Made by a program: the position numbers and the translations under genes
The notes under the pieces: model-generated
Seen by the model: only the letters and a program-made list of their open reading frames with translations
Told to the model about the DNA's origin: nothing
Databases searched by the model: none
Part shown: positions 6,995-13,687 of the stretch, piece after piece
How the letters are laid out: each line of letters starts with the position of its first letter
Numbering within the stretch: the stretch's first letter is position 1
NCBI GenBank assembly: GCA_031362245.1
Contig: JANLSD010000281.1
Location: 1-15,005 of the forward strand
Direction: 5' to 3'
DNA from: JAAURS01 sp031362245
Lineage (GTDB): Bacteria > Cyanobacteriota > Cyanobacteriia > Thermosynechococcales > Thermosynechococcaceae
DNA: 15,005 nt

Positions 6995-8929
6995 ATGAAA
7001 ATTCTGCTCGTTGAGGATGATGAGTATACTGCTCAGCTGATCTCTGATGCGCTGACGGCCCATCACTACTTAGTTGATACAGCGCAGGATGGGAAAACCG
7101 GACTGGAATTGACCAAGACCTACCGCTATGACCTGATTCTATTAGACGTGGTTGTCCCTGGCCTAGACGGTATGAGCCTTTGTCGTCAGCTTCGATCGCA
7201 GGGTGCCCAAATGCCCATTTTGATGCTGACGGGTAAAAATAGCAGTGGCGATCGCATTGAAGGGTTAGAAGCTGGCGCAGACGATTATGTGGTGAAGCCC
7301 TTTGACGTACCGGAACTTGTTGCACGGATTCGGGCTTTGCTCCGGCGTAGACAAGCAACACTTCAAACCGTTATTGCTTGGGAAAAACTTCAGATTGACC
7401 TGAACACCTGTGAGGTCAGCTACCATAAAACGCCAGTTCACCTCACCCCCAAAGAATATGGATTGCTAGAGTTATTTCTGCGCAATCCGCGCCGGATTTT
7501 TGATCGAAGCGCGCTTTTAGACAGTATCTGGAAGGCGAATGAATATCCTGGCGAGCGGGCTGTTACGACCCAAATTAAGGGGCTTCGCCAAAAATTAAAG
7601 TCAGCCGGAATGACCGCCGATTGGCTGGAAACCATCTATGGGCTAGGGTATCGACTGAGGCTAGAACCCAGCGAACGCTCTGTCCTGGACGAACCCCATG
7701 CCTTAACGATCCAGGCGCAAGCAGAAGTGGAAGCAGCCATCCAGAAGGTTTGGCAAAAGTTAAAGGAAACGCTGACAGAAACCTTTGTGAGTTTTGACCA
7801 GATCTGTACCCAGGCAATTGCGAATCTAACGTTAGATCCTTTACTACGTCAACAGGTCATTCTAGAAGCCCATCGATTGGCAGGTAGCCTCGGGTCTTTT
7901 GGAGTTGGCGGTTCAGATCTGGCGCGGCATATTGAGCAACTACTGCGTGAAAAAGCATCCCTAACCCCACAAGAAGCGTTACAGCTCTCAGCGTGGGTGG
8001 AAGCACTCAAGCAAGCTGTGAATCAACCCAGGCATCATCAATCCCCTTCTACCCTAACGTCTAACCTACAGCCCAATCCCCTTCCCCCATCACTGGTTCA
8101 TCCTCCGGCTCCTTCCCATCGGTTATTACTGGTTGATGATGATACGGCGATCGCCCAACACATTCAGGCCGTAGCCCAGTCTGCTGGCTTTGAAGTGGTA
8201 GTTGCCACCAGCCTTGCCCAGGCGCGTTCCCGCGTTGCTCAAGCGCAGTTTGATCTGGTTTTGCTAGACCTGACCTTTCCAGAAACGGCAGAAAATGGCC
8301 TGACCTTTTTAGAAGAACTCACCCATCAAGTGCCCGATATTCCAGTCTTGGTCATGACGGGGTGCGATCGCCTGATAGATCGCGTCAAGGTCGCGCATCT
8401 GGGTGGTCGAGCCTTTATCCAAAAACCGATCTCACCCGCCAAACTATTAGAAACAGTGGCTCGTATCCTTGCCAAAAAAGACATCGTGGGCTACAGGGTG
8501 TTGGTCGTAGACGATGATCTGCTTTTACTGCAAACCTTGAGCGCACTCCTAGAACCTTGGGGAATCCAGGTCACAACCCTCAACGATTCACAACAGTTCT
8601 GGAAAACCCTGGAAAACACTGAGCCTCATTTACTGATTTTAGATATTGCGATGCCCCATTTTAATGGGATAGAACTTTGTCAAACTGTCCGTAACGATCC
8701 CTATTGGGGCGAACTCCCCATTCTGTTTCTGAGTGCTCATCGGGATGCAGACATTGTTCAGCGGGTATTTATGGCGGGTGCCGATGACTATGTCAACAAA
8801 CCCATTATGGCCCCAGAACTGCTGGCCCGTGTCTTGAATCGACTCAAGCGCAGACCCATACAAACTCCATCCCTCAACACCGAACGTGAGATCAACACTG
8901 ACAGTGCTCAAGTTACTTTAACGTTCTGA
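6995..8929 (+). CDS. RcaC-like multidomain response regulator (REC-wHTH-HPt-REC-REC)
   Basis: A 644-aa regulator. Receiver 1 (1-120) has the acid pocket E7/D8/D9, phospho-acceptor D51 and VKPF lysine. An OmpR/PhoB-type winged helix (about 130-222) ends in ETIYGLGYRL. An HPt domain (about 235-345) carries the phospho-histidine in EAHRLAGSLGSFG (H293). After a Pro-rich linker (346-374) come receiver 2 (376-495, D425) and receiver 3 (500-620, D550, VNKPI). This is the layout of RcaC from Fremyella diplosiphon, where I recall D51, H316 and D576 as the phospho-sites; the H-to-D distance is 260 there and 257 here. It should bind DNA and take part in a multi-step relay. Eleven bases separate it from the kinase gene, so the two are probably one operon. 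The specific signal is inferred from the architecture only. Confidence 0.88.
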   Translation: MKILLVEDDEYTAQLISDALTAHHYLVDTAQDGKTGLELTKTYRYDLILLDVVVPGLDGMSLCRQLRSQGAQMPILMLTGKNSSGDRIEGLEAGADDYVVKPFDVPELVARIRALLRRRQATLQTVIAWEKLQIDLNTCEVSYHKTPVHLTPKEYGLLELFLRNPRRIFDRSALLDSIWKANEYPGERAVTTQIKGLRQKLKSAGMTADWLETIYGLGYRLRLEPSERSVLDEPHALTIQAQAEVEAAIQKVWQKLKETLTETFVSFDQICTQAIANLTLDPLLRQQVILEAHRLAGSLGSFGVGGSDLARHIEQLLREKASLTPQEALQLSAWVEALKQAVNQPRHHQSPSTLTSNLQPNPLPPSLVHPPAPSHRLLLVDDDTAIAQHIQAVAQSAGFEVVVATSLAQARSRVAQAQFDLVLLDLTFPETAENGLTFLEELTHQVPDIPVLVMTGCDRLIDRVKVAHLGGRAFIQKPISPAKLLETVARILAKKDIVGYRVLVVDDDLLLLQTLSALLEPWGIQVTTLNDSQQFWKTLENTEPHLLILDIAMPHFNGIELCQTVRNDPYWGELPILFLSAHRDADIVQRVFMAGADDYVNKPIMAPELLARVLNRLKRRPIQTPSLNTEREINTDSAQVTLTF

Positions 8930-8940
8930 ACACTAGCATT

Positions 8941-11262
8941 ATGAGCCAAACAGAACAGCAGCTTAAAACGGAATTGGAGGCGTTAAGAACTGAAGTCAAT
9001 CGGCTTAAAGAAACCTTAGAGGTAACTCGTCCCCAGCCAATGGATCAGATCCAGCAAGCCCATCTCTATCAACAGGCTCAGTGTGAACTTGCGGAACAGC
9101 GGAAAACCGAAGCGGCCCTGCGAGAGAGTGAATCCCGATTTCGGTCTTTGAGTGATTCTTCCCCCATTGGGATTTTCCAAACCGATGTGAAGGGACATTG
9201 CTCCTATACCAACGCCCGCTGGCAAGCCTTGTCTGGCTTAACCTTCCAGGAAAGTCTGGGGGAGGGTTGGGCAAAGGCAATTCACCCTGATGACCAAGAA
9301 GCGGTGTTTTCCCATTGGAATCAATGTGTGCGGGAGGGGCAGGAATATGAGCAACAGTTTCGGTTTTTAACGCCTCAAGGGCAGGTTTGTTGGGTACATG
9401 CCCGCGCTGCTGCCATCTACAACGACTTGGGCGAAATCATCGGCTATGTTGGAACCGATGAAGATATTAGCGAAGCGAAGTGCGACGAAGTCCTTCGTAA
9501 GCAATTTGAGGCGACATTACAGCAGCTCAATCTAACCTTAGAACGTAGAGTTCAAGACCGGACTGCCGAATTGATTCAGGTCAATACCAATCTCCAGCAC
9601 CAACTGATTCACCGTCAGCAAACCGAAGTCGTGATGCGGCGTCAGGTTGCCCGTGAACAATTGCTTTGGGGCATTACGCAAAAGATCCGTCAGTCCCTTG
9701 ATCTGGATGAAATTCTGCCCACGGCGGTTCATGAGGTGCGCCAAATTCTTCGGGCTGATCGTGCTTTAATTTTTCAGCTCACGATGGAGGGTACAGGGGT
9801 CGTCATCCAAGAATCTGTATTGCCAGATTACCCCGTCACGGCAGATATGCGTTTCCCCGATGAATGGTTTACAGAGGATTGCTACGAGTATTACTGTCAG
9901 GGAAATCCACGCATTGTATTAGACGTGGCCGTTGACAATTGGACGGCCTGTCTGACCGAATTTATGGAGTCGGTCAATGTTAAATCAAAAATCGTTGCGC
10001 CCATTGTGCAACATCGCAAAGATGAATCCACTTTTGTCTGGGGCTTATTGATTGTGCATGCCTGTGCTCGCCATCGCCAATGGCAGCAAAGTGAAGCTGC
10101 GTTGCTCCAACAAATTGCAGACCAAATGGCGATCGCCCTCCAGCAAGCAGAACTTTACCAACAGCTTCAGCAAGAGCTAAGTGAGCGTAGACAGGTTCAA
10201 GTTTCGCTTCAACAAAGCGAAGCCCTCTTTCGCTCCCTCAGTGAATTCTCTCCAGTGGGCATTTTTAGAAACGATGCCAAGGGCAACTGTATTTATACCA
10301 ACCCTCGGTGGCAAGAAATCACCGGGGCAACCTTCGCAGAAGCGCTAGGCGATGGATGGCAGCAATTCATTCACCCAGATGATTTGAAGCAAGTTATGCC
10401 CCAGCGGTCTTCTGACATTCTTACAATGCAGGCCAGTTCCGTTGAACTGCGTCATATTCATAAAGACGGCACCATTCGGCTATGCCAAGTCAAGTCTGCA
10501 CCCATTTTATCGACGAACCAAGACCTGCTCGGCTTTGTGGGCACCATTGAAGACATTACCGAAATCCGTGCCATTGAGCAGATGAAAAATGAGTTCATTT
10601 CTATTGTCAGTCATGAACTCAGGACTCCCCTCGCATCCATTCGGGGTTCCCTAGGGCTGCTCGCCTCTAATGTTTTGAAGGACGACCCAGACACGGCCAA
10701 GCACATGTTAGACATTGCGGCCATTGAAACGGAACGGCTTGTCCGACTGGTCAGCGATATCCTAGATCTTGAACGGCTTGCATCTAACAACGTTTTGTTG
10801 GATAAGCAGTGGTGCGATCCAAACACCCTCCTACAGCAGTCTGTGGAAGTGTTGCAGCCCTTCGCTGACGAAAAACAAATCGCCGTTTCTGTTTCGTCCA
10901 GTCCGGTTCAACTTTGGGCTGCCCCTGATCGCATTATTCAAACCCTAGTCAATTTACTGAGTAACGCCATTAAGTTTTCTCCCCCTTGCAGCAAAGTTTT
11001 GCTGAGTGCTGACCTGCAAACCAATCAAGTTTTATTTCAGGTTCAAGATCAAGGCAGAGGAATTCCGGCTCATAAACTAGAAGCAATTTTTGGAAGATTT
11101 CAGCAGGTTGACGCCAGCGATTCGCGTAATGAGGGCGGCACGGGCCTAGGGTTAGCCATTTGCCGTAATATTGTTCAGCAACACGACGGGCAAATCTGGG
11201 TTGAGAGTACCGTGGGCCAAGGCAGTACGTTCTACTTCACCATTCCGATCTCTTTGGACTAG
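8941..11262 (+). CDS. Soluble PAS-GAF-PAS sensor histidine kinase, RcaE-like
   Basis: A 773-aa kinase without membrane spans. Order: an N-terminal coiled coil (1-60), PAS 1 (61-183), a coiled linker, a cyanobacterial GAF (about 241-405), PAS 2 (421-545), a dimerisation/phospho-acceptor helix with H558 in FISIVSHELRTPL, and an HATPase with N675, DQGRG (703-707) and GGTGLGLA (732-739). All kinase motifs are intact. The GAF has DEWF (307-310) at the place of the DXCF motif of cyanobacteriochromes, and ACL (C337-L338) at the bilin-Cys position, with K350 13 residues later. RcaE is a GAF-PAS kinase of the same type but shorter, without the extra PAS. It likely phosphorylates the receiver gene 3 bp downstream and, through it, the upstream regulator. 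Light or bilin sensing is plausible but unproven. Confidence 0.87.
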   Translation: MSQTEQQLKTELEALRTEVNRLKETLEVTRPQPMDQIQQAHLYQQAQCELAEQRKTEAALRESESRFRSLSDSSPIGIFQTDVKGHCSYTNARWQALSGLTFQESLGEGWAKAIHPDDQEAVFSHWNQCVREGQEYEQQFRFLTPQGQVCWVHARAAAIYNDLGEIIGYVGTDEDISEAKCDEVLRKQFEATLQQLNLTLERRVQDRTAELIQVNTNLQHQLIHRQQTEVVMRRQVAREQLLWGITQKIRQSLDLDEILPTAVHEVRQILRADRALIFQLTMEGTGVVIQESVLPDYPVTADMRFPDEWFTEDCYEYYCQGNPRIVLDVAVDNWTACLTEFMESVNVKSKIVAPIVQHRKDESTFVWGLLIVHACARHRQWQQSEAALLQQIADQMAIALQQAELYQQLQQELSERRQVQVSLQQSEALFRSLSEFSPVGIFRNDAKGNCIYTNPRWQEITGATFAEALGDGWQQFIHPDDLKQVMPQRSSDILTMQASSVELRHIHKDGTIRLCQVKSAPILSTNQDLLGFVGTIEDITEIRAIEQMKNEFISIVSHELRTPLASIRGSLGLLASNVLKDDPDTAKHMLDIAAIETERLVRLVSDILDLERLASNNVLLDKQWCDPNTLLQQSVEVLQPFADEKQIAVSVSSSPVQLWAAPDRIIQTLVNLLSNAIKFSPPCSKVLLSADLQTNQVLFQVQDQGRGIPAHKLEAIFGRFQQVDASDSRNEGGTGLGLAICRNIVQQHDGQIWVESTVGQGSTFYFTIPISLD

Positions 11263-11265
11263 GCT

Positions 11266-11661
11266 ATGACCGCAAAGCGAATTTTGTTAATTGACGATGA
11301 AGCAAATCTAGCTTCGGTGATTCAGATTTGTCTACAAAAGTTAGGGGGATGGACCGTTCTCACCGCTGGATCTGGCGTTGAGGGCTTACACAAAGCCGAC
11401 GCTGAACTGCCGGATGCAATTCTAATGGATGTCATGATGCCAGATTTAGATGGGTTCACGGTGCTGGGACGGCTCAAGGCCAATCCAAAGACCCAATCGA
11501 TTCCTGTTATTTTACTGACGGCTAAAGTTCAGTCTGTCCATCAAGATGAATATGCTCAGTGTGCGATCGCGGGGGTACTGGCTAAACCTTTTAATCCAAT
11601 GGAGTTAGCCCATCATGTCGCAAAATTGTTGGATTGGCAGCTCCCTTTGTCAAGGCGCTAA
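11266..11661 (+). CDS. Single-domain receiver protein, RcaF-like
   Basis: A 131-aa stand-alone receiver of the CheY type with D10/D11 in the acidic pocket, phospho-acceptor D55 in ILMDVMMP, T85 and K107 (LAKPF). There is no output domain, so it is expected to work as a shuttle that takes phosphate from the kinase and passes it to a histidine phosphotransfer domain. In this operon that would be the HPt of the first gene. The size and place after an RcaE-like kinase match RcaF. It starts 3 bases after the kinase stop codon, which implies translational coupling. The receiver core is normal; the roughly 15 residues after KPF are the usual last helix and a short basic tail. Confidence 0.88.
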   Translation: MTAKRILLIDDEANLASVIQICLQKLGGWTVLTAGSGVEGLHKADAELPDAILMDVMMPDLDGFTVLGRLKANPKTQSIPVILLTAKVQSVHQDEYAQCAIAGVLAKPFNPMELAHHVAKLLDWQLPLSRR

Positions 11662-11752
11662 TACTTTCAAGGATCTTATCGTTTGAGTGTGAAGTTATGT
11701 TTTTACCTGAGATCAGAACCTTTAAAATATAGAAGGTGCTTACGCCCCATTC

Positions 11753-11797
11753 ACAGCTAATCTATTTACAGCCAATCTATTTACAGCCGATCCATTT
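11753..11797 (+). repeat. Three tandem 15-bp repeats upstream of the DUF1816 gene
   Basis: Three head-to-tail copies of ACAGCYAATCTATTT occupy 11753-11767, 11768-11782 and 11783-11797. The third has two changes. They lie about 110 bp upstream of the DUF1816 start, downstream of an AT-rich stretch (TTTAAAATATAGAA, 11721-11734) that could be a -10 region. The regular phasing could mark binding sites for a regulator or an expanded simple repeat. The remaining bases of this 243-bp gap show no gene. Confidence 0.7.
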
Positions 11798-11904
11798 GAA
11801 GCGAGTGCAAATCTCATCTGTGTTTACTGCACAGCGTCTAGTGAGGAGTGAGACTAAGGCCAACCCAGCATTAAAGCCTTAATGTTATCTCAGGAGTTAT
11901 CATC

Positions 11905-12198
11905 ATGAGTTGCCCCATTGACCCGAACTACGTCGCCCTCAGATTTAGCTGGTGGATTGAGGTGTTTACGGCTCATCCGAGCTGTATTTACTACTTTGGC
12001 CCGTTTGTAAATCCAACGGAAGCGAACATGGCCCAAGATGGATATTTGGAAGATCTAAGGAGCGAAGGTGCCCATATTGTTTCTACACGGACAAATCTCT
12101 GTCAGCCCCGCAAACTCACCATTCATGAAAATGAGTTAACCATCCATGATTTAGAATTTGGGCCGCTTACCTTTTTTGAAGGATTGGTGGTTCGTTAG
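11905..12198 (+). CDS. DUF1816-domain protein
   Basis: A 97-aa cyanobacteria-specific small protein with the DUF1816 core: WWIEVFTAHPSCIYYFGPF, a P-TEANMAQDGYLEDLRSEGA segment, and CQPRKLTIHENEL. No function is established for the domain. There is no signal peptide or membrane segment. The ribosome site is the best in the window: AGGAG at 11892-11896, 8 nt before ATG. The gene follows the kinase/receiver operon on the same strand, but a 243-bp gap with tandem repeats suggests its own promoter. The end overlaps no true gene, because the next start is best placed at 12263. Confidence 0.82.
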   Translation: MSCPIDPNYVALRFSWWIEVFTAHPSCIYYFGPFVNPTEANMAQDGYLEDLRSEGAHIVSTRTNLCQPRKLTIHENELTIHDLEFGPLTFFEGLVVR

Positions 12199-12262
12199 GA
12201 GCAAGGTTATTTTATTTGCCTGTAATGCGACAATCAAGAGGTTTAAGCTTTGCAGGCAAAAA

Positions 12263-13069
12263 ATGCAACCTGGTATACATCTGTGGACACTTTTGTTTGG
12301 AGTGATTTTGGCCTTTGGTCTTAATGGATTCCTCATTCCATCGGTCAACGCAGGCGCGCTACAAACACGGCTGGAGCAGTTTCCCCGTTGGACATCACCG
12401 CCCATTCTTGCACCCGCTAAAGGCGATCTCTACTACCCAAGCTGGATGTCAGGAAACTGGCAGGTTACAAGCACTCTAGTAGACTTAGCGGCTCCCCTTG
12501 CGCCAACGGTCATTACACCAGGATTTGAAGCGAGCCAGAAATTGCTCCAAAATCCCGTGACCTTTGTTGTGCGATTTGGGCCAGCACCCTCTATGCCCGT
12601 GGCTGTTGGGCGATCGCCTTTCCCCGTCGGCACTATTAGCCCAAGCAAAATACAGATTGTTGCAGACCGTACCTACAACGGCATGAGTTTAGCGACAGCC
12701 CTACTGGGGCAAGACGTGGTGCAGTCCATTAAGATAGACCCGCGATCGCCCAATCGTCAGGTTGCCCTCTTTCAAAACGGGCAGCGACTCATTACCCAAA
12801 TTAGCGATCGCGGTGCTGAAACCCCATCAGACTCAGAATTTGTCAGCAGTGAACTGTATCAGCAATTTTTTAGCAGTGAGGCGCAAGTTTATCTCAATCA
12901 GGTCGAAAATACGATCGCCTATCATCTGAAATCGATGGATCCGCCCTCTATTGAAGCCGATCAGGTTACAGCAATTTACCTGTCTCCTCAAGACCCTGAC
13001 TATTTCGAAACGCAAGCACAGCCCGTGACGCTCTATCGCTACCAGCTTCAGTTTGAAAAGAAAAATTAA
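12263..13069 (+). CDS. Secreted DUF6816-like protein
   Basis: 268 aa from ATG 12263. The frame is open further up to 12158, but the later ATG has CAGG 6 nt upstream, begins a clean signal peptide (MQPGIHLWTLLFGVILAFGL, cleavage after VNA) and avoids overlap with the DUF1816 gene. The mature part opens with LEQFPRWTSPPILAPAKGDLYYPSWMSGNWQ and contains VTSTLVDLAAPLAPTVITPGFE, a pattern I associate with DUF6816, a family shared by cyanobacteria and plant chloroplasts and probably lumenal or periplasmic. No catalytic motif is visible and the role is unknown. A short hairpin lies shortly after the stop. Confidence 0.7.
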   Translation: MQPGIHLWTLLFGVILAFGLNGFLIPSVNAGALQTRLEQFPRWTSPPILAPAKGDLYYPSWMSGNWQVTSTLVDLAAPLAPTVITPGFEASQKLLQNPVTFVVRFGPAPSMPVAVGRSPFPVGTISPSKIQIVADRTYNGMSLATALLGQDVVQSIKIDPRSPNRQVALFQNGQRLITQISDRGAETPSDSEFVSSELYQQFFSSEAQVYLNQVENTIAYHLKSMDPPSIEADQVTAIYLSPQDPDYFETQAQPVTLYRYQLQFEKKN

Positions 13070-13088
13070 GGTAATGCTGCCGAAGAAT

Positions 13089-13106
13089 CAGCAATCCTGC
13101 TGTTTT
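13089..13106 (+). terminator. Possible weak terminator hairpin after the DUF6816-like gene
   Basis: CAGCA-ATCC-TGCTG (13089-13102) forms a 5-bp stem with a 4-nt loop, followed directly by TTTT. The stem is short, and an alternative pairing of 13100-13104 with AACAG downstream would compete with it. It is suggestive only. Confidence 0.25.
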
Positions 13107-13127
13107 GGGACAACAGCGTTACGATAA

Positions 13128-13625
13128 ATGGAGCGTACCTGCGATCAAAATTCTGTGACAATGCCCCCCATCCTAGAAACTGCCGTCACACCGCAAACTG
13201 ACTTTCGGATTACCTTTGCACCGTTGTCTTTGGCAGATGCCTATGCGATCGCCGATCACCCCAGCAATGGCGCAGTTGTTGTCATGAGCGGAACCGTGCG
13301 AGACCAAACCGAAGGTCGCCCCGTTTCCTGCTTAGAGTACCAAGCCTACGAGCCGATGGCACTGAAAGTATTTGAACAGATTGCCCAAGATATTCAGCAA
13401 CAGTGGTCAGAGACGAATACCATTGTCATTCATCACCGCACCGGAAAGCTGACCATTGGTGAAATGAGTGTTCTTGTGGCGATCGGCTGCCCCCACCGCA
13501 GCGAAGCTTTTGAAGCCTGTCAGTACGCCATTGATACCCTTAAACATCAAGCACCCATCTGGAAAAAAGAACATTGGGAAGATGGCGCAAGTACCTGGGT
13601 CAGCATTGGAGCCTGCGAACCGTAA
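13128..13625 (+). CDS. moaE: Molybdopterin synthase large subunit MoaE
   Basis: This subunit, with thiocarboxylated MoaD, inserts the dithiolene sulfurs into cyclic pyranopterin monophosphate to make molybdopterin. The 165-aa frame carries the MoaE hallmarks: GAVVVMSGTVRDQTEGR, LEYQAYEPMA, HRTGKLTIGEMSVLVAIGCPHR and APIWKKEHWEDG, whose paired lysines (K146-K147 in this numbering) belong to the active site. The N-terminus is about 12-25 residues longer than usual. An internal ATG at 13161 may be the true start; neither has a clear ribosome site. No other moa gene is adjacent, but modA in the same window supplies molybdate to the same pathway. It ends against a palindromic repeat before a convergent gene. 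Confidence 0.92.
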   Translation: MERTCDQNSVTMPPILETAVTPQTDFRITFAPLSLADAYAIADHPSNGAVVVMSGTVRDQTEGRPVSCLEYQAYEPMALKVFEQIAQDIQQQWSETNTIVIHHRTGKLTIGEMSVLVAIGCPHRSEAFEACQYAIDTLKHQAPIWKKEHWEDGASTWVSIGACEP

Positions 13626-13650
13626 AACGACCCACTACCACTATTCCCTA

Positions 13651-13670
13651 GGGCGCAATTCCTTGCGCCC
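13651..13670. repeat. Palindromic repeat at a convergent gene end (copy 2)
   Basis: GGGCGCAATTCCTTGCGCCC has 8-bp arms and a 4-nt centre. Arms, orientation symmetry and the flanking CCCTA/CCTAC match the palindrome at 4767-4786. It separates the ends of moaE (plus) and the GGDEF-EAL gene (minus). It is a candidate bidirectional terminator or dispersed repeat. Confidence 0.65.
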
Positions 13671-13687
13671 CTACAGCGCGGAAACGG

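Noticed and set aside
11662..11904. RcaC L-box (tandem TTGCACA) near the operon
   Set aside because: Only isolated partial matches occur (for example TGCACA near 11829); no tandem pair with the right spacing was found anywhere in the window.
12158..12262. Longer start for the DUF6816-like protein
   Set aside because: It would overlap the DUF1816 gene by 41 bases and put 35 polar residues before a clear signal peptide. ATG 12263 has its own ribosome site.
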